Origin: an uncultured Bacteroidales bacterium | GTDB lineage: Bacteria; Bacteroidota; Bacteroidia; Bacteroidales; UBA932 | Length of the DNA stretch: 64,000 nucleotides | Direction of reading: 5' to 3' | Assembly: GCA_900319855.1 (NCBI GenBank) | Contig: ONQC01000004.1 | Coordinates: 124,001 to 188,000, forward strand | Part shown: positions 14,517 to 23,342 of the stretch, one piece after another | How positions within the stretch are numbered: the first letter of the stretch is position 1 | Layout: each line of letters begins with the position of its first letter | Notes under the pieces: generated by a model | Seen by the model: only the letters and a program-made list of their open reading frames with translations | Told to the model about the DNA's origin: nothing | Database searches by the model: none | Made by a program: the position numbers and the translations under genes

Positions 14517-16521
14517 TCCGCTCCTTACTCCTTCGGACGCCCCGTTTGGCGCCCCCCGTTTCGACCTGATCCGGAAAGAACATTATCTGCCGGCGTTTGA
14601 AGAATCGATCCGCCGGGCCAAATCGGAGATTGATGCCATTGCCAACAATCCGGAGCCGCCCTCTTTTTCCAATACCGTAGAGGCGCTGGAGTATGCCGGA
14701 ATGGACCTGGCGCAGGTGGAAGGGATTTTTTTCAACCTGCTCGAAGCCGATTCCGACCCGCAGATGGAGGAGATTGCCGAAAAGGTTTCCCCGATGCTGA
14801 CGGAATTCAGCCTGTATGTATCGTTGAACCGGAAACTGTTCGACCGGATCCGTGAGGTCCATGCGTCCCGTCCCCAACTTGAACGGGACGGACAGCGGTT
14901 ATTGGATGACACATTCCGGAGTTTCGTGCGGAGCGGCGCAGCTTTGGAGGAGCAGGCCCGCGAACGATTCGGCCAGATCCGTGAACGCTTGGGATTGCTG
15001 GAACTGAAATTCGGCCAGCAGACCCTGGCCGCCACCAATGCCTTCTCCCTGCTGCTGACGGACGAAGCGGACCTGGAGGGCTTGCCGGAGTATGTCCGGG
15101 AGGCCGCCCGGGAGGCTGCGCGGGAAAAAGGGGAGGAAGGATGGCGGTTCTCCCTCCAGGCACCGAGTTACGGGCCCTTCATGAAGTTCAGCACCCGGCG
15201 GGACCTGCGTGAGCGGATGTGGCGGGCATACAACAGCCGGGCCCTGGATACGAACGGTCCGGTCATCAAAGAGATTGTGGGGCTCCGGATGGAAATGGCC
15301 CGGCTGCTGGGGTATGGGACGTATGCGGACTATGCCCTGGAACCCAGGATGGCAAAGACCTGCGCAACCGTTACCCGGTTCCTGGACCGGCTCCTGGTCC
15401 CTTCTCTTCCGGTGGCCCGTCGCGAGATGCAGGAACTGTCGGATTTTGCGAACGGAAACGGGTTCGCAGAAACGCTGATGCCGTGGGACCTCAGTTTCTG
15501 GTCGGAGCGCATGCGCAAAGACCGGTTCGATGTCGATGAACAGTTGCTCAAGCCCTTTTTCAACCTGGATGACACCATCGGGGCCGTGATGGGACTGGCC
15601 GGCCGCCTGTACGGCCTGTCTTTCGTGGAACGGAAGGATATCCCCGTCTATCACAAAGATGTCCGTGTCTATGAAGTAAAGGATGAGGACGGCGGATACC
15701 TGGCCCTCTTCTATGCCGATTTCTTCCCGCGGGAAAGCAAGCGCGGCGGAGCCTGGATGACGGAATTCCGGGGCCAGTACCGGCAAGGGGATACGGATTA
15801 CCGGCCGTTTATCAGCATCGTGACGAACTTTACCAAACCGGCCGCCGGGAAACCTTCTTTGCTGACCCATGGCGAGGTGGAAACCTTCCTGCATGAGTTC
15901 GGACATTCCTTGCACGGCATGCTCTCCCGCGGACGCTATCCGTCCCAATGCGGGACCAATGTGGCCCGTGATTTCGTGGAACTTCCTTCGCAGATCATGG
16001 AGAACTGGGCCTATGAACCAGCCTGGCTGGATACATTCGCCCGCCATTACCAGACCGGGGCGTCGCTGCCGGAGGAGTACATCCAAAGGATCGTGGCCGC
16101 CCGCAACTTCCAGGCGGGATACGCCCAGGTCCGCCAGTTGCAGTTCGGCCTGCTGGACATGGCCTGGCATACGCTGGCCGAAGTCCCGGAAGAGGATGTG
16201 GAACCGTTTGAGAACCAAGTCCTGGCCGCTTGCCGGACCCTTCCTGTCGTGGAAGGGACGGCCACCAGTCCTTCGTTCGGCCATATCTTTTCGGGCGGCT
16301 ACAGCGCCGGCTATTACAGCTATAAGTGGGCGGAGGTCCTGGAAGCGGATGCTTTTGCCCTCTTCCAGGAGAACGGGGTGTTCGACCGGGCTACGGCTGC
16401 GAGCTTCAGAAAAAACATCCTCGAACGGGGCTCGTCCGAGGATGAAAGCATCTTGTATCGCAACTTCCGGGGGCATGACCCGCAGCCGGAAGCCTTGCTG
16501 CGCAAACTGGGGATCCTGTAG
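14503..16521 (+). CDS. M3 family metallopeptidase (oligopeptidase A / dipeptidyl carboxypeptidase type)
   Basis: This 672-residue zinc peptidase degrades oligopeptides. The active site FLHEFGHSLHGM (His464, Glu465, His468) is intact, and the third ligand region follows (SQIMENWAYEP). Length and the conserved ending (GHIFSGGYSAGYYSYKWAEVLEADAFALF) fit the Dcp/PrlC group. There is no signal peptide, so it acts in the cytoplasm, finishing peptide breakdown. This agrees with the amino-acid fermentation operon at 36-41 kb. Dcp and oligopeptidase A cannot be told apart here. It overlaps the zinc-ribbon gene by 14 bp; a start at 14509 is equally possible. Confidence 0.92.
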   Translation: MTMINPLLTPSDAPFGAPRFDLIRKEHYLPAFEESIRRAKSEIDAIANNPEPPSFSNTVEALEYAGMDLAQVEGIFFNLLEADSDPQMEEIAEKVSPMLTEFSLYVSLNRKLFDRIREVHASRPQLERDGQRLLDDTFRSFVRSGAALEEQARERFGQIRERLGLLELKFGQQTLAATNAFSLLLTDEADLEGLPEYVREAAREAAREKGEEGWRFSLQAPSYGPFMKFSTRRDLRERMWRAYNSRALDTNGPVIKEIVGLRMEMARLLGYGTYADYALEPRMAKTCATVTRFLDRLLVPSLPVARREMQELSDFANGNGFAETLMPWDLSFWSERMRKDRFDVDEQLLKPFFNLDDTIGAVMGLAGRLYGLSFVERKDIPVYHKDVRVYEVKDEDGGYLALFYADFFPRESKRGGAWMTEFRGQYRQGDTDYRPFISIVTNFTKPAAGKPSLLTHGEVETFLHEFGHSLHGMLSRGRYPSQCGTNVARDFVELPSQIMENWAYEPAWLDTFARHYQTGASLPEEYIQRIVAARNFQAGYAQVRQLQFGLLDMAWHTLAEVPEEDVEPFENQVLAACRTLPVVEGTATSPSFGHIFSGGYSAGYYSYKWAEVLEADAFALFQENGVFDRATAASFRKNILERGSSEDESILYRNFRGHDPQPEALLRKLGIL

Positions 16522-16532
16522 GGTCCCTTTTT

Positions 16533-17810
16533 TTATTTGGCGGCCTGTTTCTGGGGATCCTTGAACAGGATCATGAAGAGGATGCCGACGACGAAGGCGT
16601 AAGCGGCGAAAATGTACCAGGCCTTGCTCCAGGAAGGATTGGCGGCGTTGTAGACGGTGGCGTCCACGACGGCGCCGGCGGCGAGGGTCCCGATGGTGGC
16701 ACCGAGGCCGTTGGTCATCAGCATGAACAGGCCCTGGGCGCTGGAACGGATGTCCGTGGTGGTGTTCTGCTCGACGTAGAGGGAACCGGAGATGTTGAAG
16801 AAGTCGAAGGCGACGCCGTAGACGATGCAGCTAAGGACAAAGAGGATGACGCCCGGCATGTCCGGTGCGCCGGCTCCGAAGAACCCGAAGCGGAAAACCC
16901 AGGCGAACATGGCGATCAGCATGACCTTCTTGATGCCGAATTTCTTCATGAAGAACGGGATCAGCAGGATGCAGAGGGTCTCGGAAAGCTGGCTGATGGA
17001 GATCAGGGCGTTGGAATTCTTGACGGCGAAGGTGTCGGCCAGGGCGGGATTCTCGGCGAAGGAACCGAGGAACGTGTTGGCATAGCCGTTGGTGATCTGG
17101 AGGGAGGCACCCAGCAGCATGGAGAAAATGAAGAAGATGGCGAACTGGCGGTTCTTGAAGAGGGCGAACGCCTTGAGTCCGAACGCTTCTGCGAGGCTCT
17201 GCTCTCCGCCGCCCTTGTTGGTCTCACAGGCCGGCATGGTCAGCGCATAGCCGCAGAGGACGAGGGACAGGATACCGGAGGAGATAAGCTGTGTATAGGA
17301 ATCCTGCATGGCGGTGCCGCCGATTTTCAGGAAGTTGGTGACCAGCATGCTGCAGATGAAACCGACGGTTCCGAATACGCGGATGGGCGGGAAATCCTTG
17401 ACCGGATCCATTCCGGCTTTGGACAGGGCGTTGTAAGCCACGGAGTTGGCGATCGCGATGGTCGGCATGAAGAACGCGACGCTGATGCTGTACAGGACGA
17501 AGAGGGGAGCGAAGGCGAGGTTCGCTCCGGCATTCATGCAGTATACGCCGGCGGCGATCATGAAAAGGCCGGCCAGCCCGTGGCAGAGGGACAGGACCTT
17601 CTGCGCCTGGATGCGGCGGTCGGCGACGATGCCCATGAGGGTCGGCATGAAGATGGAAACGATGCCTTGCATCGCGAAGAACCACTTGATCTGCGGTCCG
17701 AGACCGGCGTTGCCCAGGTAACGTCCCAGGGAAGTCAGGTAGGCACCCCAGACGGCGAACTCCAGGAAGTTCATCACGATGAGCTTGAATGTAAGCTGTT
17801 TGTTTTGCAT
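16533..17810 (-). CDS. Nucleoside:H+ symporter-type MFS permease
   Basis: The 425-residue protein has 12 hydrophobic segments and an opening (LIVMNFLEFAVWGAYLTSLGRYL) that matches the NupG/XapB nucleoside:H+ symporter group. Further family signatures are GIVADRRIQAQKVL between helices 2 and 3, and YGVAFDFFNISGSLYVEQNT, followed by SSAQGLFMLMTNGLGA. It should import nucleosides across the inner membrane. It is monocistronic, convergent with the M3 peptidase (11 bp gap) and divergent from tgt, with a TATATTTG box before its start. Confidence 0.9.
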   Translation of the reverse strand: MQNKQLTFKLIVMNFLEFAVWGAYLTSLGRYLGNAGLGPQIKWFFAMQGIVSIFMPTLMGIVADRRIQAQKVLSLCHGLAGLFMIAAGVYCMNAGANLAFAPLFVLYSISVAFFMPTIAIANSVAYNALSKAGMDPVKDFPPIRVFGTVGFICSMLVTNFLKIGGTAMQDSYTQLISSGILSLVLCGYALTMPACETNKGGGEQSLAEAFGLKAFALFKNRQFAIFFIFSMLLGASLQITNGYANTFLGSFAENPALADTFAVKNSNALISISQLSETLCILLIPFFMKKFGIKKVMLIAMFAWVFRFGFFGAGAPDMPGVILFVLSCIVYGVAFDFFNISGSLYVEQNTTTDIRSSAQGLFMLMTNGLGATIGTLAAGAVVDATVYNAANPSWSKAWYIFAAYAFVVGILFMILFKDPQKQAAK

Positions 17811-17851
17811 ATCAGGGATTGTTTATTGTTTTCAGTGCATATGGTAACTCA

Positions 17852-17859
17852 CAAATATA
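17852..17859 (-). promoter_or_regulatory. -7 box TATATTTG of the permease gene
   Basis: An exact TAnnTTTG match lies 42 bases before the permease start on the minus strand. The -33 element is not clear. Confidence 0.45.
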
Positions 17860-17880
17860 GGTTAAATTGGCGGAAATTGC

Positions 17881-17888
17881 TACATTTG
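17881..17888 (+). promoter_or_regulatory. -7 box TACATTTG of tgt
   Basis: An exact TAnnTTTG match lies 20 bases before the tgt ATG. No TTG sits at the standard distance, so the -33 element is weak. Confidence 0.5.
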
Positions 17889-17908
17889 TAAGTTGAAAAA
17901 TGCAGTGA

Positions 17909-19023
17909 ATGAAATTTGAGAAGATAGCTTCCGATCCCTCCAGCGCCGCCCGTGCCGGTCTTTTCACGACGGACCACGGCAGCGTCGAAACCCCGATTTT
18001 CATGCCGGTCGGTACGGTCGGCTCCGTCAAAGGCGTGTATCACAGGGATCTGGAAAACGACATCCGGGCGCAGATCATCCTGGGCAATACCTATCATCTT
18101 TACCTCCGTCCCGGCCTGGATACCCTGTATCAGGCGGGCGGCCTGCACAAGTTCATCGGCTGGGACCGTCCGATCCTGACGGACAGCGGCGGTTTCCAGG
18201 TCTTTTCCCTGACCGGTATCCGCAAGCTGACGCCGGACGGTTGTACGTTCTCCTCGCACATCGACGGATCCCGTCCGATACCCAGCGTAAGATCGGCGCC
18301 GACATCATCATGGCCTTCGACGAATGCTGCCCGGGTGATGCGGATGAGAAATACGCGGCCAAATCCTTGAAACTGACCCAGTCCTGGCTGGAACGCTACT
18401 GCCGCCGCTTCGACGAGACCGAACCGTTGTACGGTTATTCCCAGACCATGTTCCCGATCATCCAGGGCTGCGTCTATCCCAACCTGCGCTGCCAGGCGGT
18501 CGAGCATGCGCTTACCCTGGACAACCCGAACCGCGGCGGCTATGCCATCGGCGGCCTGGCCGTCGGCGAGCCGACGGAAAAAATGTATGAGATGCTGGAA
18601 TTGGTCTGCCCGCTGCTGCCCGACGACAAGCCCCGTTACCTGATGGGCGTCGGTACTCCGGCCAATATCCTGGAAGGCATCGCGCGGGGCGTGGACATGT
18701 TCGACTGCGTCATGCCTACCCGCAACGGACGGAACGGCATGCTCTTTACCTTGAACGGCGTCATGAACATGCGGAACCGCAAATGGGCGGATGATTTCAG
18801 CCCGCTGGATCCGGAGGGTACTTCTTTTGTCGACCATCAGTACAGCAAGGCCTACCTCCGGCACCTGTTCATCGCCGGGGAGATGTTCGCGGCCATGATC
18901 GCTTCCGAACACAACCTGGCTTTTTACCTGGACCTGGTCCGGACGGCCCGCAAGCATATCATCGCCGGGGATTTCGCCGCCTGGAAGGACGCCACCGTCC
19001 CTAAACTTATGACTAGACTGTAA
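17909..19023 (+). pseudogene. tgt: tRNA-guanine transglycosylase, frameshifted
   Basis: Tgt exchanges guanine for a queuine precursor at the wobble position of GUN-anticodon tRNAs. The first part (from MKFEKIASD) has [11 protein letters not shown] with Asp92, and the frame breaks after [10 protein letters not shown] near 18273. The second part continues in another frame as [19 protein letters not shown] through GGLAVGEP and to the end at 19023. Family members have about ten residues (KHIFTPEKVM type) between GS and DTQ. Only five bases remain, so about 25 bp are missing. The product would be truncated. In the second part the CxCxxC zinc ligands are replaced by EGTSFVDHQ. A true mutation and an assembly error are both possible. 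lptG-like follows after 4 bp. Confidence 0.85.
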
Positions 19024-19027
19024 TGTC

Positions 19028-20128
19028 ATGGACCTGAGACCCAAGAAACTGGATATCTATATCACGAAGAAGTTCCTGTCGACCTTCTTCGTCGCGATCC
19101 TGCTGATCATCGGTATCGTCATCATTTTCGATATCAGCGAAAAAGTGGATGACTTCGTCCAGAACAAGGCGCCGCTGAAGGCGATCATCCTCGACTATTA
19201 CGTGAATTTCATCCCGTATTTCATGAACATGTTCAGTCCGCTGTTCGTGTTCATTTCGGTCATCTTCTTTACGTCCCGCATGGCGGCCAATTCCGAGATC
19301 GTGGCCATCCTTTCGTGCGGCGTGAATTTCCACCGGATGATGGCCCCGTATATCTTTTCCGCGGCCCTGATCGCCATGCTGTCGCTGACGCTCAACCTGT
19401 GGATCATCCCGCATTCCAATGTGGAACGGCTGAAATTCCAGAATACCTATACATCCCGAAGGCACGACCATACGGGCCGTCTGCGGAACATCCATTACCA
19501 GATTTCCCCGGGACAGTTCGTCTTCGTGGAATCCTTCAGCCGCTGGAACAATACGGCGTACAAGTTCACCCTCGAACGGATGGAGGAGAACGAACTGGTC
19601 TCAAAACTGTCGGCTGAAACCGCGGCCTGGGACAGCCTGAAAGGCTGCTGGACCCTCAAGAAGTATTTCATCCGGGATTACGAAAAGGGTCTGATGCAGG
19701 ACCGGATCCGCTCCGGCGCCCAGCTCGATACGGTCATCCAGCTGACGGTGGAGGATTTCTACCGGAATGACGAGTCCGTGGAAGAGATGAGTTTCGGTCA
19801 GTTGAACCGGTATATCGCGACCCAGCGGATGCGAGGGGATGCGGATGTCAAATACTCGCTCATCGAGAAGAACAACCGGTTCGCGCTGCCCTTCTCGGCA
19901 TTTATCCTGACCATCATGGGTGTCGCCCTGTCTTCCAAGAAGAAACGCGGCGGTATCGGATGGAACCTGGCGATCGGCATCGCGCTGAGTTTCTCCTATA
20001 TCCTGTTCCTCCGGTTTGCCCAGATGTTCGTCTATACCGGCTCACTGTCACCGGGCCTGGCCCTCTGGCTGCCGAATATCATCTATGCGGTCATCGCCGC
20101 CGTCTTGTATCGAATCGCCCCCAAATAA
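19028..20128 (+). CDS. LptF/LptG family lipopolysaccharide export permease
   Basis: The 366-residue inner-membrane protein starts with the family motif [16 protein letters not shown]. It has three hydrophobic segments before and three after a large periplasmic beta-jellyroll region (about residues 130-265). The YjgP/YjgQ end shows [22 protein letters not shown]. With LptB it forms the transporter that pulls LPS out of the inner membrane. F and G cannot be separated by eye. It begins 4 bp after the tgt reading frame and ends 1 bp before dut, so tgt, lptF/G and dut form one operon. Confidence 0.9.
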   Translation: MDLRPKKLDIYITKKFLSTFFVAILLIIGIVIIFDISEKVDDFVQNKAPLKAIILDYYVNFIPYFMNMFSPLFVFISVIFFTSRMAANSEIVAILSCGVNFHRMMAPYIFSAALIAMLSLTLNLWIIPHSNVERLKFQNTYTSRRHDHTGRLRNIHYQISPGQFVFVESFSRWNNTAYKFTLERMEENELVSKLSAETAAWDSLKGCWTLKKYFIRDYEKGLMQDRIRSGAQLDTVIQLTVEDFYRNDESVEEMSFGQLNRYIATQRMRGDADVKYSLIEKNNRFALPFSAFILTIMGVALSSKKKRGGIGWNLAIGIALSFSYILFLRFAQMFVYTGSLSPGLALWLPNIIYAVIAAVLYRIAPK

Positions 20129-20129
20129 T

Positions 20130-20564
20130 ATGCAAGTCAAGATTGTCAATCATTCCCCGTATCCGCTGCCTGCCTATGCGACGGCGCTTTCCGCTGGCAT
20201 GGACCTGCGGGCCCATCTTTCCGAACCGGTCGTCCTCCGTCCGCTGGAGCGGGCGATGATCCCGACCGGCCTGTTCATCGCCTTGCCGGCCGGCTATGAG
20301 GCCCAGGTCCGGCCCCGCAGCGGTCTCGCGGCCAAGAAGGGAATCTCTGTCCTGAACGCCCCCGGAACGATCGATGCGGATTACCGTGGCGAGATCCGGG
20401 TGATCCTGGTCAACCTGTCCCAGGATGATTTCACGGTGGAACCCGGCGAACGGATCGCCCAGATGGTGATCGCCCGCCACGAGCGGGTCGACTGGGAGGC
20501 CGTCGAGGTGCTGGACGAAACGGAGCGCGGGGCAGGCGGTTTCGGCTCCACGGGCGTAAAATAG
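20130..20564 (+). CDS. dut: Deoxyuridine 5'-triphosphate nucleotidohydrolase (dUTPase)
   Basis: The 144-residue trimeric dUTPase hydrolyses dUTP to dUMP and pyrophosphate, keeping uracil out of DNA and feeding dTMP synthesis. All five motifs are present in order: AGMDLRA (22-28), [12 protein letters not shown] (61-72), [13 protein letters not shown] (76-88), GERIAQMVI (106-114) and the C-terminal [10 protein letters not shown] (133-142) that closes over the substrate. ATG at 20130 follows the LptF/G stop by one base. Upstream in-frame ATGs would lie inside that gene. Confidence 0.97.
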   Translation: MQVKIVNHSPYPLPAYATALSAGMDLRAHLSEPVVLRPLERAMIPTGLFIALPAGYEAQVRPRSGLAAKKGISVLNAPGTIDADYRGEIRVILVNLSQDDFTVEPGERIAQMVIARHERVDWEAVEVLDETERGAGGFGSTGVK

Positions 20565-20574
20565 CGTCTTTGCC

Positions 20575-20601
20575 TGTCATTCTGAACGAAGTGAAGAATC
20601 T
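20575..20601. repeat. Dispersed-repeat-like element before murF
   Basis: The 27 bases run from TGTCATTCTGAACG to GTGAAGAATCT. The outer ATTCT/AGAAT arms can pair. From memory, near-identical strings occur many times in intergenic DNA of varied bacteria; this is unverified here. It fills the space between dut and murF, ending 6 bases before the murF ATG. Confidence 0.5.
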
Positions 20602-20607
20602 ATTGTA

Positions 20608-21933
20608 ATGGATATCAAAGAATTATATAGCATTTACCAGGCCTGTGGCGGCCGCGTGACCACCGACAGCCGTACCTTGAAAGGCGGGGAATTGTTCTTT
20701 GCTTTGAAAGGCGAGAACTTTGACGGCAACCAATATGCGCTGAAAGCCCTTGAGGCCGGCGCGGCCTGGGCCGTCGTGAATGCCGATGCCGGCGTAGAAG
20801 GGGAGAAGGTCATCCCGGTCCCGGATACGCTGGAAACGCTGAAGGACCTGGCCCGGTACCACCGGGAACATCTTACCGTAAACGGAGAACGCCTGACGGT
20901 CATCGGACTTACCGGGACGAACGGCAAGACAACGACCAAGGAACTGATCCGCTCGGTCTTGTCGAAGAAATACAAGGTTACGGCCACGGAAGGCAACCTG
21001 AACAACGACATCGGCGTGCCGCTGTCCCTGCTGAAAATGGATGCTTCCACCGAACTCGCCGTCATTGAGATGGGCGCGAGCCATCCGGATGACATCCTGC
21101 ATCTGGTGACGGTCGCTGAGCCGGACTATGGCCTGATCACCAACGTAGGAAAGGCGCATTTGCTGGGCTTCGGCAGTTTCGAAGGGGTCAAGCGGGCCAA
21201 GGGACAGCTGTATGACTATATCGCGGAAAATGGGAAAGCCATTTTCCTGAATGCCGACGATCCCGACCTCTCCGCCATGGCGGCCGGTCGCGGACTTTCC
21301 ACGATTCCTTATGGGATCGAAGCCTGGGGCGTCATTGTCCTGCCGTCCGACGCGGCGCATCCGTATCTGCGGATGGCCGTCCCTTCGGAAGAGGATCCCC
21401 AGACCCTGCTGGGATTGGAAACGCACCTGGTCGGCGCCTACAATGCGAACAACGTCCTGGCCGCCCTGGCCATCGGCCGGCATTTCGGCGTGGACCTGGA
21501 AGATGCGCTGCAGGCCGCCTCGGACTATGTCCCGGCCAACAGCCGTTCCCAGATGACCCGGACCGAAAGGAATACGCTCATCCTGGATGCCTACAATGCC
21601 AATCCGACCAGCATGGCCGCGGCGCTGGATAACTTCGCCGCGGTGAATGATCCCTGCAAGGTTGCCTTGCTGGGGGATATGCGGGAACTGGGGGCGGATT
21701 CCGTCCAGGAACATGTCGCCATCATACGCCGGCTGGGCGGACTGAAGACGTGCCTGGTGGGGGAAGAATTCCGCAAGGCCCTGGAAATCACCGGTACGCC
21801 GGAGAACGTTTCCTGGTTCGCCACTTCCGAAACCTTGGCCGCCTGGCTGAAGGATCATCCCCTGGAAGGTGCCGTGGTGCTGGTGAAAGGTTCCCGCGGC
21901 ATCCGGATGGAAACCGTCGTTCCCTGTCTGTAG
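20608..21933 (+). CDS. murF: UDP-MurNAc-tripeptide--D-alanyl-D-alanine ligase
   Basis: MurF adds D-Ala-D-Ala to the UDP-MurNAc tripeptide with ATP, the last cytoplasmic step of the peptidoglycan precursor. The 441-residue protein shows DSRTLKGGELFFALKGENFDG in the N-terminal UDP-binding domain, the P-loop GTNGKTTT (103-110), EGNLNNDIGVPLSLL, EMGASHPDDI and TNVGKAHLLGFGS in the central domain, and NANPTSMAAAL in the C-terminal domain. Length is normal. It follows dut by 43 bp that contain a repeat element, so its translation start region is unusual. Confidence 0.96.
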   Translation: MDIKELYSIYQACGGRVTTDSRTLKGGELFFALKGENFDGNQYALKALEAGAAWAVVNADAGVEGEKVIPVPDTLETLKDLARYHREHLTVNGERLTVIGLTGTNGKTTTKELIRSVLSKKYKVTATEGNLNNDIGVPLSLLKMDASTELAVIEMGASHPDDILHLVTVAEPDYGLITNVGKAHLLGFGSFEGVKRAKGQLYDYIAENGKAIFLNADDPDLSAMAAGRGLSTIPYGIEAWGVIVLPSDAAHPYLRMAVPSEEDPQTLLGLETHLVGAYNANNVLAALAIGRHFGVDLEDALQAASDYVPANSRSQMTRTERNTLILDAYNANPTSMAAALDNFAAVNDPCKVALLGDMRELGADSVQEHVAIIRRLGGLKTCLVGEEFRKALEITGTPENVSWFATSETLAAWLKDHPLEGAVVLVKGSRGIRMETVVPCL

Positions 21934-21955
21934 ACACACACAACACACAAAACAT

Positions 21956-23320
21956 ATGATGAACTGTTACAAATCTCTCCTCGCGGGTTTGGCGCTGACT
22001 GCGGCCTTCTCGGCTGCCGGCCAAACCTTGAAGATGACGCATCAGGTCGCGCGCATCACGGCCTACGAGGCGTCTACTTCCGTCAATCTCGTGGTTGTCA
22101 AACCCGAGTTGAAACTGGATGTCCTGGACCCTTCGGTTTTCACCGTAGAAACCAACGGGGTCGAAAGGAATGTGAAAATCGTCTACACCTGCGATGACCG
22201 CGGGGAGTGGACCGACAATGGTGACTATCTCGCTTTCGGCCTGGAAGTCAGCCGTGCACGCGGCGTCGCTCCGCTGGTCTCCCGGGGAATGGGGACCTGG
22301 AGCACCGCCTATCCCGTCAAGGTCGGGCTCAAACCCGGTAAAAGCATCAAGGCGGGCGGCAAGAAGTTCACGGCCGTGGACTGCGCCACCGACCATGCAC
22401 TCCGCAACTTCCTCTCCGAGTCCGATTTCTTCCGCCGCGGCACCTTCACCGGTCCTTCAACCGGCCGTCCGGGTGACGAGACCCTGACCTACGGCGCCTA
22501 TGAGCCGGAGGCGTTGCGCATCGACGGAAAACGGAACCCGCTGGTCATCTGGCTACACGGCATGGGTGAAGGCGGAACGGACGTATCCATCGAACTGATG
22601 GGCAACGAAGTGGTCGCCCTGATCCGCAACGACATCCAGTCCCATTTCACGACAGAAGGCGGAGACAAGGGCGCTTATGTCCTTGCCGTCCAGTGTCCTA
22701 CGATGTGGATGGGTACGGCGAAAGGCTTCGGCAGCGGTTCCTATCCGTCCCTGTATTCCGACGTGCTCAAATCCTGCATCGACCACTATCTGGAGCAGAA
22801 TCCCGATGTCGATCCCTACCGCATCTATATCGGCGGTTGCTCCAACGGCGGTTACATGACCATGAACATGGTCTTGCGGAACCCGGGTTTCTTCGCAGCG
22901 GCCTATCCGACTTGCGAAGCCTACGCGGATGTCAATATCTCCGATACCCAGATCCAGCAGCTTGCCAAGGAAAACATCTGGTTCGTCCAGTCCTTCGATG
23001 ATACCACCGTCCGTCCGACGGAGTATTGCATCCCTACGTACAAGCGGCTGATCGAGGCTGGCGCCAAGAACGTCTGGATCTCCATGTTCGAGAATGTCAT
23101 CGGGACCGATACGCCCGGACAGCGCCTGATGGGGCACTTCTCCTGGGTCTATGTGTTCAATGACCAGGTGACAGCCGCCCAGGAGCAGACCACCGGCGAC
23201 ATGAAGCCTTCCAACAACGGCGGCGGATCCGTCGCCCCGCAGGGCTTCAGCAACCTCTTCGAATGGATGAACGCCCAGAAGCTCGCCGACGTCGTCCCGG
23301 CGCCCCGTAATCCCCGGTAA
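21956..23320 (+). CDS. Secreted PHB-depolymerase-like esterase, copy 1
   Basis: The 454-residue protein has a Sec signal peptide (cut near AAG/Q23). A beta-rich N-terminal domain (about 24-165) precedes an alpha/beta-hydrolase domain. Visible are the oxyanion loop WLHGMGEGG (199-207), nucleophile GGCSNGGYM with Ser296, an Asp near 348 (QSFDDTTV) and His394 in GHFSW. These fit the PHB-depolymerase/CE1-like group, which includes acetyl- and feruloyl-esterases, so it may remove ester groups from plant polymers. The substrate cannot be read from sequence. It is about 20 bp from its close paralogue downstream; ATG at 21956 or 21959 may be used. Confidence 0.85.
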   Translation: MMNCYKSLLAGLALTAAFSAAGQTLKMTHQVARITAYEASTSVNLVVVKPELKLDVLDPSVFTVETNGVERNVKIVYTCDDRGEWTDNGDYLAFGLEVSRARGVAPLVSRGMGTWSTAYPVKVGLKPGKSIKAGGKKFTAVDCATDHALRNFLSESDFFRRGTFTGPSTGRPGDETLTYGAYEPEALRIDGKRNPLVIWLHGMGEGGTDVSIELMGNEVVALIRNDIQSHFTTEGGDKGAYVLAVQCPTMWMGTAKGFGSGSYPSLYSDVLKSCIDHYLEQNPDVDPYRIYIGGCSNGGYMTMNMVLRNPGFFAAAYPTCEAYADVNISDTQIQQLAKENIWFVQSFDDTTVRPTEYCIPTYKRLIEAGAKNVWISMFENVIGTDTPGQRLMGHFSWVYVFNDQVTAAQEQTTGDMKPSNNGGGSVAPQGFSNLFEWMNAQKLADVVPAPRNPR

Positions 23321-23342
23321 TTCCCCTTAAAGACTGTTCAAC

